Shown: one piece after another, positions 18,073-26,381 of the stretch
How the letters are laid out: every line of letters begins with the position of its first letter
How positions within the stretch are numbered: the stretch's first letter is position 1
From: Micromonospora radicis
GTDB lineage: Bacteria; Actinomycetota; Actinomycetes; Mycobacteriales; Micromonosporaceae
Assembly: GCF_003583405.1 (NCBI RefSeq)
Contig: NZ_QXEC01000003.1
Span: 62,001-126,000, forward strand
Length of the DNA: 64,000 nt
Direction of reading: 5' to 3'
Program-made: the position numbers and the translations under genes
The notes under the pieces: model-generated
Told to the model about the DNA's origin: nothing
Database searches by the model: none
What the model saw: the letters and a program-made list of their open reading frames with translations, nothing else

Positions 18073-18741
18073 GCGTGGCTCCTCCGGTGAGCGATTCGCG
18101 ACGATGGTAGGTGTCGGGTGTGACGCCGGGCAGCGGCCGGCCGGAGCAGCGTCGGCATCGCGGGCGCACCGCCGGCAGCGCCGGGGACACGGGGTCAGCG
18201 GTGTCGCGACGGTGAGGCCGCTGAGGTGCAGGATCGTGCTGACCGTCTGTTCGAAGGTGCTGGTCTCGGGGATGACCGTCTCGTCGGCAGCGCCGAGCAG
18301 GTCGTGACGGGTGTACCAGGTGCGCATCTCGTCGGGGGTGACCGGGATCGGCTCGACGCGGCGGAGGTGACGGCGCACGGTCTCGTCGAAGGACACGTCC
18401 AGATAGAAGATCGCCGTCGGCCCGGGATGGCTCTCGATGAGCTGGTGCAGCACGGTGGCGTAGCGCTCGGTGTGCAGGATACCTTCGAGGACGACGTGGT
18501 AGCCCAGGTCGAGGGCGGTACGGGCGGTCGCGGCGATGAAGGCGGGAGCGACCGGGTCGATGTGGACGCTGTCGTGTTCGCGGAGCACGGTTCGGCGTAG
18601 GTGGTCCTGTTCCAGCAGCGCGGCTCCGCGTCCGAAGCGTCGGCGCACCTCGCGGGCCGTCGTCGTCTTCCCGCTGCCGGAGTTGCCGCGGATGATCACC
18701 AGTGTCGGCGCGGTGGTCGCCGCGGGGTCCACAGCTGACAT
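17353..18741 (-). CDS. P-loop kinase fused in frame to DinB/pentapeptide protein
   Basis: One open frame of 462 codons holds two units. Residues 1-185 are a small AAA/zeta-toxin-like kinase: Walker A GNSGSGKTTTA, a DHLRRT segment and the lid region with FDETVRRHLRR, as in chloramphenicol- or gluconate-kinase-like enzymes. Residues 224-462 start with pentapeptide-like repeats (FTDRDLRGARFRNSTLAGAV), then a DinB-like four-helix domain with the helix DEWSFAQTLRHLAFATDIW. The 35 residues between, rich in Cys/Arg/Pro, look like former non-coding sequence. The second unit has its own GTG (18072) with GGAGGAG upstream, so it may be translated separately; a true fusion is the alternative. Confidence 0.7.
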   Translation of the reverse strand: MSAVDPAATTAPTLVIIRGNSGSGKTTTAREVRRRFGRGAALLEQDHLRRTVLREHDSVHIDPVAPAFIAATARTALDLGYHVVLEGILHTERYATVLHQLIESHPGPTAIFYLDVSFDETVRRHLRRVEPIPVTPDEMRTWYTRHDLLGAADETVIPETSTFEQTVSTILHLSGLTVATPLTPCPRRCRRCARDADAAPAGRCPASHPTPTIVANRSPEEPRVTQDDGTTFTDRDLRGARFRNSTLAGAVLRGVEVRDLDIDAPWLADGALLVNGVDVVPLVEAELDRRFPGRELRRAEHPDALRSAWAAIERAWAAAVDQVGTMPAGAVDVSVDDEWSFAQTLRHLAFATDIWLGRTVLRLPQPVHPLGQPHAEYETDGFDMSIFAVTRPTFAEVLELRADRQAMMRDFLAGVTPRLLAELRQHPWSTEHDVSVLRCLHVIMGEEWEHLRFALRDLAAQQ

Positions 18742-18750
18742 CGTCGGCCT

Positions 18751-20811
18751 TCAGGCGGAGGCGGGTTGGCGGGGTAGCGTCGCGGCGGCCCCGGGGGTGG
18801 TGTCGTAGCCGGCGGCCTGGAGGGTGAACAGGTCGGCGTACCGGCCGCCGGTGCTCATCAGGTGGTCGTGGGTGCCGGCTTCGACGAGTCGGCCATGGTG
18901 CAGGACGTAGATGCGGTCGGCGTGCCGGACGTTGGCCAGGCGGTGGGTGATGAGGATGGTGATGCCCCGTCCCTGCCGGTCCCGGATGGCCTGGAACAGG
19001 GCGTCCTCGGCCCGGGGGTCGAGGGCGGAGGATGGCTCGTCCATGATGAGCACGTCGGCGTCGCGCAGGAAGCCGCGCGCGGCGGTGATCCGCTGCCACT
19101 GCCCGCCGGAGAGGTCCTGACCACCGGCGAAGGTACGGTCGAGCAGGGTCTCGTAGCCGTGGGGCAGTTCGCGGATCATGTCGTGGGCGACCGCGCGGGC
19201 GGCGGCGGCCTCGATGCGGTCCGGGCCGGGCGTGGTGGTGATGTCGCCGATCGCGATGTTCGTTGCGGCGGTGAACGGCCACTTGTGGTACTCCTGCGTC
19301 ACGACGGCGATCCTGGCCCGTAGCGTGTCGGTGCCCCAGGCGTGGGCGGGCCGGTGGTTGTAGCGCACGGTGCCGGCGGTGGGGGTACGCAGGGTGGCGA
19401 TCATCGCGGCGAGGGTCGACTTGCCGGAGCCGTTCTCCCCGACGAACGCCACCGTCTGCCCCGCCTCGATGGACAGGCTCACCTCGTCGACGGCGGCCGT
19501 GTCGCGGTCGGGATAGCGCAGGCTGACCGCGTCCACGCTGATCTCCCGCAGTCGCTCCGGCATCGGGGGCGGCGCCACCGGATCGGCGGGCGGCGAGTCG
19601 GCGGGATCAGCGGTCGAGGCCAGGTCGGCGCGCTCGGTGGCCGGCGGCAGGTCGGCGGAGTCTGCCAGGTCGGCAGCCGGCGGCAGGTGGTCGATGGCGC
19701 GGGTCATGAAGCCGGTGTAGTCGCGGAAGTGTTGCCCCTCGGTGTAGACGCGGTCGACCTGGAACGTGACCACGGCGAGGGAGCGTTGCGCGGCCTGCAC
19801 GGCGATGACGCACGTCGCGGCGGCGGCGAGTGGGATCTGCCCGTCGATCAGCAGCAGTCCCAGCAGTACGTAGACCACGGCGGTGGCGATCCCGCCGATC
19901 ATCGCGCCGACCGTGGTGGTCGTGGTGACCCGCCGGGCCAGTGCGAGTTGGATGCCGGTCTCGACGCTCATGACCCGGTCGTACTGGTCGAGCAGGAAAC
20001 TTCGCAGCCCGTAGGAACGCAGCTCCGGGGCCGAGTCCCGTTCGGCCATCAGCCGGTGCAGCAGCCACAACCGGCGGCGTCGGACCGACCCGGCGGCGTA
20101 GGTCTGGTAGCGCAGGTGCCCGGCGCGCAGCGACGCCCAACCGTTCGGCACGGTGGCCACCAGCAGGGCGAGCAGCAGCAGCGGATGGACCACCACGACG
20201 GCCACCGCGACGGCGAGGACACCGGCCAGACCGGCGAGCAGGTTCATCGAGGCCTGCACCAGGCCGGTGGTGGAGTTCGCGCCGCGCGAGGCGCGTTCCA
20301 TGTCGTCGGCGAACGCGTCGGCGTCGAACGCCTCCAACCGCACCGCCGTGGTCACCTCGAACAGGCCGCGCTCGACCTCCCGGTCGACCTTCGGGGAGAG
20401 GCCGTTCTGGGCGTACCCCATCGCGGCGGCGAGTCCGGCGCGCAGCGCGGTCACCGCGGCCAACGCCACCAGGGCGGGCAGTGCGGCGAGTACCTTGTCC
20501 GCGGTCGGGCCACCGGCGAACAGTTCCACCAGCACCCGTTGCGCGGCCAACAGCCCGAAGGCCGACATGACCCCGGCACCGATCGTGGCGGCCGCGACGA
20601 TCGACGTCCGGACCCGGTCGGCACGCCAGCTGACCACGAGCGCGGACCAGACCAGGCGCGGCAGTTCGGAGAAGACGGCGAACAGGCCGGCCTGGGCCCG
20701 CGCCCGTACGCCGGTCTCCCACCACATCTCGCGCAGCTCCGGCAGGGCCGATTTCCACTGGGGCGGGGGTGCGGCGACGGGTTCCTGCTCCGAGCGGGCC
20801 GGATCGGGCAT
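18751..20811 (-). CDS. ABC exporter, fused permease and ATPase
   Basis: Half-transporter of 686 residues that should work as a homodimer. ATG 20811 follows GGGAGGAACCACC. Six membrane helices span about residues 45-335; the nucleotide-binding domain is at about 435-675: Walker A FVGENGSGKSTLA, Q-loop VTQEYHKWPF, signature LSGGQWQR, Walker B VLIMDEPSSALD, H-loop ITHRL. Between them is a low-complexity insert rich in Ala, Asp and Pro with ADLA-type near-repeats. The general layout resembles peptide/lantibiotic-type exporters, but no precursor gene is adjacent, so the substrate is unknown. Its end lies 9 bases before the kinase gene start, so the two may be cotranscribed. Confidence 0.9.
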   Translation of the reverse strand: MPDPARSEQEPVAAPPPQWKSALPELREMWWETGVRARAQAGLFAVFSELPRLVWSALVVSWRADRVRTSIVAAATIGAGVMSAFGLLAAQRVLVELFAGGPTADKVLAALPALVALAAVTALRAGLAAAMGYAQNGLSPKVDREVERGLFEVTTAVRLEAFDADAFADDMERASRGANSTTGLVQASMNLLAGLAGVLAVAVAVVVVHPLLLLALLVATVPNGWASLRAGHLRYQTYAAGSVRRRRLWLLHRLMAERDSAPELRSYGLRSFLLDQYDRVMSVETGIQLALARRVTTTTTVGAMIGGIATAVVYVLLGLLLIDGQIPLAAAATCVIAVQAAQRSLAVVTFQVDRVYTEGQHFRDYTGFMTRAIDHLPPAADLADSADLPPATERADLASTADPADSPPADPVAPPPMPERLREISVDAVSLRYPDRDTAAVDEVSLSIEAGQTVAFVGENGSGKSTLAAMIATLRTPTAGTVRYNHRPAHAWGTDTLRARIAVVTQEYHKWPFTAATNIAIGDITTTPGPDRIEAAAARAVAHDMIRELPHGYETLLDRTFAGGQDLSGGQWQRITAARGFLRDADVLIMDEPSSALDPRAEDALFQAIRDRQGRGITILITHRLANVRHADRIYVLHHGRLVEAGTHDHLMSTGGRYADLFTLQAAGYDTTPGAAATLPRQPASA

Positions 20812-21216
20812 GGTGGTTCCTCCCAGCGGGTGCGGGCATGGAGGTGTTCGGTGGGCGGCGCGGGCGCCATCGCCCCGCCGGTGCGGTCGGCCGGTGTCGC
20901 CGGGTAGCTGGTGCCGGAAGAGAAACCGCCCGATCACGTGCGGTGTTCGGAGGGCATGCAGGGACGGTAGGACGCGACCGGGTCGACACGCCCGTAACGC
21001 CGTGCGCCGACATTGTCGGCAACTGCCGACACCGCTGCGACACGCCACCGGCACGGCCGGACGTCGCTACCCCGCTCTGCCGCCCGTGGGCGCCATGGCC
21101 TGGGCGTTCATCGGCTCGCCCGGGCAGCCGGGCGGGTGGCGGCGGCTCGGAAAGTGTCGGTGGGGGTCGCTATCGTGCCGGCCAATCGTGACCGCGTCGA
21201 CCGGGGGGTGGCAGCG
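20812..21216. other. Intergenic, divergent promoters only
   Basis: Between the ABC exporter (minus) and the next plus-strand gene. No coding frame, RNA gene or strong repeat is seen. GGGAGGAACCACC at its left edge is the ribosome site of the exporter. Confidence 0.4.
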
Positions 21217-21717
21217 ATGGGCGACCACGACGAGGTCATCGCCGCACCTATTGACTGGGCAACTGAGGGATCCCTAGCGCTACCGGCCGAAGGCCTTCCG
21301 TGGCGCTGGGGCGTCGCGACCCTGCCGGGTCTGCCGGAGCTGCCGTCGGCGCCCAAGGCACCGATCATGCCCGACACCGCGGCGCTGAGCGTCGACTCGC
21401 CGCAGACCCTCCTGCAGTCCGTCTCCGACGGGGTCGCGCCGGGCGGCTACGCGGCGCTGCCGAAGAACACGGTCAAGATCAAGAAGGTCAGTCGGAACTC
21501 CTCGAAGGTCTCGGTGGAACTGCAGGTGAAGCAGGCCGGCACCGCCCGGGTCTTCATCTGGGACGGCGAGCGGGTCGTGGCACAGACCACGGCCGACCTG
21601 ACCAAGAAGCACACCCTGACCCTGCCGCTGAACGGTCCCCTGCCGGCCGGCACGTCGCTGCTCGTCTCCTACGAGCGCGGCGACGCCACCACCGGCCTCG
21701 CTCACCGGCTGAGCTGA
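21217..21717 (+). CDS. Unknown soluble protein (166 aa)
   Basis: Not recognised. ATG 21217 used; an upstream GTG in frame is possible. The first 70 residues are Pro/Ala-rich (LPALPGLPELPSAPKAPI-like), the rest forms a beta-rich domain with alternating hydrophobic and lysine residues (NTVKIKKVSRNSSKVSVELQ, GTARVFIWDGERVV, KKHTLTLPLNGPLPAGTSLL), reminiscent of an immunoglobulin-like fold. No signal peptide. Followed by a strong terminator. Confidence 0.6.
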   Translation: MGDHDEVIAAPIDWATEGSLALPAEGLPWRWGVATLPGLPELPSAPKAPIMPDTAALSVDSPQTLLQSVSDGVAPGGYAALPKNTVKIKKVSRNSSKVSVELQVKQAGTARVFIWDGERVVAQTTADLTKKHTLTLPLNGPLPAGTSLLVSYERGDATTGLAHRLS

Positions 21718-21754
21718 CGGCAACGGGCACCACACCGATCTGACGCACCACCCC

Positions 21755-21784
21755 GATGGGCCGGACCGCGAGGTCCGGCCCATC
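21755..21784 (+). terminator. Hairpin terminator
   Basis: Perfect 13-bp stem (GATGGGCCGGACC at 21755-21767 with its complement at 21772-21784) and a 4-base loop GCGA, 38 bases after the stop codon at 21717. Confidence 0.8.
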
Positions 21785-21919
21785 GGCGTCCGCCGGGGTC
21801 CGATCAGTGCCGGCGACAGGGCCACAGCTGCTCGCGGTGGCGCGGGTGCGGCAATCCGACGGCGGTGGTGTCCTCGTTTCTCCCAACCAATCGATGGTGT
21901 TGGTGGAACGATGTAGGAC

Positions 21920-22282
21920 GTGGGAACTGCGAAAACAACTGGGCCAGCCGTCTCGCCACTGACCGGTGAGCCGATCAAGCGTGCCGACGCCGAACGGCTC
22001 GCGGGAGTTCTGAAGGCGTTCGCCGACCCGGCCCGACTACGGCTACTCAGCCTGATCCAGGCTGCTCCGGACGGCGAGGCGTCGGTGAGTGACCTCACCG
22101 CACCGTTGGGGCTGTCTCAGCCGACGGTGAGCCATCACCTTCGGATCCTCACCGAGGCCGGCCTGCTCGAGCGCGACAAGCGGGGGGTCTGGGCGTACTA
22201 CCGCCTGGTGCCGTCGGCGATCGCGGCGATCGCGGAGCTGTTGACGCCGCCCCGCAAGCGGGCGGCGAAGAAAACCCGCTGA
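21920..22282 (+). CDS. ArsR-family regulator lacking the metal-binding cysteines
   Basis: Winged-helix repressor of 120 residues with GTG start. Helix-turn-helix LSQPTVSHHLRILTEAGLLE and wing RGVWAYYRL are typical. Where arsenic-sensing members have C-V-C (ELCVCDL-type), this one reads EASVSDLTAPLG, so both cysteines are replaced by serine. Either it senses a different signal through other residues or it regulates without metal. The basic tail RKRAAKKTR may help DNA binding. It stands alone, with no transporter partner on the same strand. Confidence 0.88.
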   Translation: MGTAKTTGPAVSPLTGEPIKRADAERLAGVLKAFADPARLRLLSLIQAAPDGEASVSDLTAPLGLSQPTVSHHLRILTEAGLLERDKRGVWAYYRLVPSAIAAIAELLTPPRKRAAKKTR

Positions 22283-22447
22283 CCGGTACGGTCGGCGCGG
22301 TTCGGCGCTCGACCTTGGGCGGGCATCCGCCTCGCGGCGGTCCGTCCGGCATCGGTCGCAGATCCGGCCGGGCCGCCACCCGGGGCTCGACCCGGTGGCG
22401 GTGGCCCCGGACCGCCGTCGGGGTCCCGGTCTGCGGGCGCGAGGCGC

Positions 22448-24601
22448 TCAGCGGGTCAGGTGGGTGGGCATGCTGCTGACGACGATGCCCGGGTGCCGGC
22501 GCAGGGCCCGGCGCAGCCGCTGTTCGGTGCGGTAGTGCAGCAACCGCTGCCAGGGATGGTCGACCACCACGTCGGGGACGACCACGGTGAGGGTCAGGTC
22601 GGGGTGGTGCAGGCGCAGCGCGCTGGCGTACCCGGCGAGCGGTTGGATGACCACCCGGTGCGGTGACAGGATCGTCTCCAGCGGGATGTGGTCGCCCCAG
22701 GTGGTCCACTGCGCGCGGAACCGATCGGCCTCCTCCTGCTCGGGGCTGATGTGCAGCGCCAGCGCCGGCTGGCCGAGCGAGCCGACGTAGGCGAGGGTCC
22801 GCAGCGCCGCCTGGTTGAGGCGGGCCACCGGGACGAGGAAGAGATGCCGGACCTGCTGCGGGACGACCGCGGGCGGCTCGTCCGCGGCCGGCTCCGGTCC
22901 GCCGCGGCCGGTGGTCACCGGATGCAGGCCGAGGGTCTGCTCGACGTGGTCGTAGTGGCGGCGTACCCGGCGGAACAGGTAGATCAGCAGGGGTACGGCC
23001 AGCACCACCACCCAGGCTCCGGCGGTGAACTTCGTGATCGCGGCGGTCACCAGCACGACGGCCGACAGCGCGGCGCCGACAGCGTTGACGGTGGCGCGGC
23101 GCCGCCAGCCGGGTTGCCGGCGGTGTCGCCAGTGGTTGACCATGCCGGTCTGGGAGAGCGTGAAGGCGAGGAAGACGCCGACCGCGTAGAGCGGGATCAG
23201 GGAGTGCGTACGGCCGCCGAAGGCGACCAGGATCACCCCGGCGGCGACCGCGAGCGCAAGCAGCCCGTTGCTCAGCGCCAACCGGTCGCCCAGATGGAGG
23301 AAGCGGCGCGGTACGTAGCCGTCCCGGGCCATGAAGTACAGCAGGCGTGGTAGGTCGTTGAAGGCGGTGTTCGCCGCGAAGAGCAGCACCAGCGCGGTGG
23401 CGGCCTGGATGATCGCGTACCAGGGGCCGGTGGGGAACGTCAGCCGGGCGAGTTGGGACAGCAGGGTCTGGTCGGCACGGGGCACCAGTCCGTTGAGGTG
23501 GATCAGCAGGGTCAGGCCGGCGAAGAGCACGATCAGGATGCCGACCATCCAGGTGAGCACGGTGCGGGCGTTGCGCCACTCGGTCGGACGGAAGACCGGC
23601 ACCGCGTTGGAGACCGCCTCGATGCCGGTCATCGAGGTCGCGCCGGAGGCGAAGGCCCGCAGCACCACCAGCAGACCGAGCCCTTCCACCGCGGGCGTCG
23701 GCGGGGCGGCGACGACGGTGAAACCACCGGCCGCGGAACGCGCGACCCCGACGGCGATCAGCCCGAGGACGGCGGCGAGGAAGAGATAGGTGGGTGCGGC
23801 GAAGACATGGCCGGCGGCCCGGATGCCGCGCAGGTTACCGGTCAGCAACACCCCGATCACCGCCAGCGCGAGCGGCACCCGGTACGGTCCGAGCCCCGGC
23901 AGCGCGGAGGTGACCGCGGCGACGCCGGCCGACACCGAGACCGACACCGTGAGCACGTAGTCGAGGACCAGCCCGGCCGCGGCGGCCAGACCCGCGCGCG
24001 GCCCGAGACTGTCGCTGGCCACCAGGTACGACCCGGCCCCGTGCGGGTAGGCGTACACGGTCTGCCGGTACGACGTACCGACGGCGATCATCAGCAGCAC
24101 CAGGGCCGCCGCGATCGGCAACGACAGCCCGAGGGCGCCACTGCCGGCGAGGACCAGCACGGTCAGCATCGCCTCCGGCCCGTACGCCACCGAGGACAGC
24201 AGGTCGGAGGCGAGGACCGGTAACGCGACGAGTTTCGGCATCCGCTCGCGCAGGATCGACGCGCTGGCCAGCGGTCGACCGAGCAACACCCGGCGCAGTA
24301 CGCCGACGGCCCGTCCCTCGGCGGTGTCCTGCCGTTCGGCGATCGGGGTGGCGGTCAGCCGGCCGGGCCCGTCGGGCAGGAACAGCATCCCGGCCCGATC
24401 CGCCGTGCCGGCCGGCCCGGAGCGAACCTCCCCCGACTGCGGGTCGACTGGCAGCGCGCGTACCGCGTCACCGACCTGCCAGCGGGCGCCGACCCGACGC
24501 AGCGCGCGCAGGTCGTCCGGGGGCAGCGGCGGCAGCTCGGCGGACGGGCTGAAGGTCGGCGACCCCGCGTCCCGTTCCGGGTCGTGCCCCGACGTGCCCA
24601 C
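22448..24601 (-). CDS. APC-superfamily amino-acid permease
   Basis: Twelve-helix transporter of 717 residues. GTG 24601 is chosen because GGAGG lies five bases upstream. An unusual soluble N-terminal part of about 120 residues (Pro/Arg-rich) precedes the membrane domain, which starts near LVALPVLASDLLSSVAYGPEAML, the first-helix glycine/alanine motif of the family, and contains GAGSYLVASDSLG. After helix 12 (about residue 535) comes a soluble C-terminal domain of about 180 residues with universal-stress-like pattern (VRHLFLVPVARLNQAALRTL). Probably takes up an amino acid or cation; substrate not predictable. Confidence 0.88.
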   Translation of the reverse strand: MGTSGHDPERDAGSPTFSPSAELPPLPPDDLRALRRVGARWQVGDAVRALPVDPQSGEVRSGPAGTADRAGMLFLPDGPGRLTATPIAERQDTAEGRAVGVLRRVLLGRPLASASILRERMPKLVALPVLASDLLSSVAYGPEAMLTVLVLAGSGALGLSLPIAAALVLLMIAVGTSYRQTVYAYPHGAGSYLVASDSLGPRAGLAAAAGLVLDYVLTVSVSVSAGVAAVTSALPGLGPYRVPLALAVIGVLLTGNLRGIRAAGHVFAAPTYLFLAAVLGLIAVGVARSAAGGFTVVAAPPTPAVEGLGLLVVLRAFASGATSMTGIEAVSNAVPVFRPTEWRNARTVLTWMVGILIVLFAGLTLLIHLNGLVPRADQTLLSQLARLTFPTGPWYAIIQAATALVLLFAANTAFNDLPRLLYFMARDGYVPRRFLHLGDRLALSNGLLALAVAAGVILVAFGGRTHSLIPLYAVGVFLAFTLSQTGMVNHWRHRRQPGWRRRATVNAVGAALSAVVLVTAAITKFTAGAWVVVLAVPLLIYLFRRVRRHYDHVEQTLGLHPVTTGRGGPEPAADEPPAVVPQQVRHLFLVPVARLNQAALRTLAYVGSLGQPALALHISPEQEEADRFRAQWTTWGDHIPLETILSPHRVVIQPLAGYASALRLHHPDLTLTVVVPDVVVDHPWQRLLHYRTEQRLRRALRRHPGIVVSSMPTHLTR

Positions 24602-24724
24602 CGTGCCTCCGCCTCGCCCACGCTGCCAGCACCACCGACGATTCCAAAAACGCGGTGGCGGCAACGCCGATCGGCGGAACCCGCACGGTGGGCGGTCGAG
24701 GCTCGCTTGTGGGGAGCCGGGCTG

Positions 24725-25738
24725 TCACTCGTCGGCGCGCGCCGCCGGTGGGGTGGCCATCCGGTGGTTCTGGCCGGGTACCCGGAAGTGGTGGAAGGTG
24801 ACCGTGGCGCTGAGGTCCAGCGCCTGCACCCAGTGCCACCAGCCGACCGGGATGAGCAGCATCTGCCCCGGTTCGAGCGTGGTCTCCAGCACCGTGGCCT
24901 CGGCGTAGCGGGGATACCGGTCGAGGTCCGGCCGGGCCGCGTCCACCGCGCTGAAGGTGCCGCCGCGCGGGTAGACCAGGTGCCGTTGGTACGACGGGAC
25001 GAGCCGTACGTGCTTGCGGCCGAGTACCTGGCAGAGCAGCACCGAGCTGTTGTCGACGTGCAGCGGCGTCACCGTACCGGCCGGGCCGAGCAGCAGGTGC
25101 CCGCCGCCGGTGGGGTCGACCAGGTGCAGCGGTGGGCGGACGTCCTCGGCGAGGGGGCGCAGCGGGCCCGTCCAGTTCTCGTTACGCGGCACCATGTAGT
25201 AGTCGTTGGTGCGGGTGTGGGAGCCGAGCATCGCCAGGTACTCCCGGAACGGCATGGTGGTCCGGTGCCGGTCGTACTGCCAGGCGTGGTCGGGGTTGGC
25301 CTCCCGTCCGGTCATCACCTCGACCACCGCGTCCGGGCAGCGTTGCGCCATCCGGTCGAGGGTCCAGTCCCGTGCCGGCCAGTCGGCCATCAGGCCGTCG
25401 AGCACCACCGGACGGTTGCCGTAGTAGTACCGGGCGAAGAACTCCTCCGCGCCGAGGTCGGCACGGCGTTCCAGCTCCTGCCCGCCGTCGTCGTCGCGGA
25501 GCACCCGGTAGGTGTCGAGCAGCGACTCCATCCAGTCGTAGCGCAGCGCGAGCCGCCGGCAGACGGCGAAGTACGGGTGCGTGTCCAGCGCGGCCAGTTC
25601 GGCGTCGACGGCGGCGGCGTCCGCGCCCGCGGCGACGGCCGCCGCGCGGGCCTGCTCGGTGGGGACCCCCATCGCCAGGTTCTCGGCGAGCCACTCCCGC
25701 GCGGTGGTGAGCAGGCCCGGCGCGGCGGCCACGGTCAC
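24725..25738 (-). CDS. JmjC/cupin-8 type 2-oxoglutarate oxygenase
   Basis: Probable Fe(II)/2-oxoglutarate hydroxylase of the JmjC-like class that acts on peptide or protein side chains. The iron ligands are His227 and Asp229 in TPLHVDNSS and His302 in PVGWWHWVQ; Lys242 in GRKHVRLVP is placed to bind 2-oxoglutarate. The N-terminal 100 residues are helical (DTYRVLRDDD, then FFARYYYGNRPVVLDGLMADWP, the usual entry to the fold). GTG 25738 overlaps the stop of the upstream 52-codon gene (GTGA), so the two are translated together. The natural reading is that the small protein is its substrate, but that is inference. Confidence 0.85.
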   Translation of the reverse strand: MTVAAAPGLLTTAREWLAENLAMGVPTEQARAAAVAAGADAAAVDAELAALDTHPYFAVCRRLALRYDWMESLLDTYRVLRDDDGGQELERRADLGAEEFFARYYYGNRPVVLDGLMADWPARDWTLDRMAQRCPDAVVEVMTGREANPDHAWQYDRHRTTMPFREYLAMLGSHTRTNDYYMVPRNENWTGPLRPLAEDVRPPLHLVDPTGGGHLLLGPAGTVTPLHVDNSSVLLCQVLGRKHVRLVPSYQRHLVYPRGGTFSAVDAARPDLDRYPRYAEATVLETTLEPGQMLLIPVGWWHWVQALDLSATVTFHHFRVPGQNHRMATPPAARADE

Positions 25739-25893
25739 CGGGTCGCTCCGGTGGCCGGCGTGACGGTGCCGGTGCTGTCCGCGAAGGCGCCGGCCGGCGG
25801 CGGGGTGAGCTGGGGAGCCCGGGTGTACGCGGAGCAGTTGACGTAGGTGTTCTTGACGTGGGCCGGGATGTGCTCCGGCGAGTTGTCGGTCAT
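25735..25893 (-). CDS. 52-residue peptide coupled to the JmjC oxygenase
   Basis: Starts MTDNSPEHIPAHVKNTYVNC and continues through an aromatic/basic middle into a Thr/Ala/Pro/Gly-rich end with final Arg52. One cysteine (Cys20), three histidine/asparagine-rich positions near the start and no signal peptide. Its TGA overlaps the GTG of the oxygenase gene. There is no strong ribosome site before ATG 25893. The size, the coupling and the enzyme type make it a candidate precursor peptide or small substrate protein for hydroxylation; other views are a leader reading frame or a small subunit. Confidence 0.6.
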   Translation of the reverse strand: MTDNSPEHIPAHVKNTYVNCSAYTRAPQLTPPPAGAFADSTGTVTPATGATR

Positions 25894-26011
25894 GCCGGTA
25901 GTCAACCGGCGTGGCGTCCCCGCCGGCCAGGGACACCCGTCCCGGCCCGCCCGGGATCCGGTCCCACCGGGCCGGGCTGCCTGCACGGCCCTGCTCGACG
26001 TGGCGGGGCGG

Positions 26012-26221
26012 TCAGCGGTCGAGTTGCAGCCGGGCCCACGCGGTCATGGTCAACATGGCGAAGCCGGCCGGCACGACTGCAACGAGGGCGAGTTGTGCCA
26101 TGCTCACGGTGTCGGGTTGCATCGCCCACAGGGCGGGTGCGGCGACCGGGAACCAGGCTCCGGTGCCGACGATCGCCATGAACTGTGCGATGACGATCAG
26201 GCCGATGGTGGCGACCAGCAC
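26012..26221 (-). pseudogene. Remnant of an ABC-2 type permease
   Basis: A 69-residue membrane peptide with two helices and the pattern GTGAWFPVAAPALWAM, ending AWARLQLDR, as in the C-terminal end of ABC-2 permeases. The remaining helices and any ATPase gene are missing; upstream sequence in all minus frames lacks hydrophobic segments. Probably a deletion remnant next to nhaA. It could alternatively be a genuine small membrane protein. Confidence 0.45.
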
Positions 26222-26381
26222 CGCCCACAGCCGCCAACAATTCTCCGGTCGAGGAGACTCCGTCGCCCTTTCGCAGGAGACCGGCGCGGGCTGGAGTGAT
26301 CGCGGATGGGCGGGGAAGCCTGCTGGGCCGTGTCGCCGCCGACCGGCACCCGACCGGCGTCGACCCGCGACGGAGGCCCCT

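Noticed and set aside
25911..26381. 157-codon upstream extension of the nhaA frame
   Set aside because: Extension is Arg/Pro-rich shadow sequence over the permease remnant; GTG 26382 with GGAGG gives the normal NhaA start.
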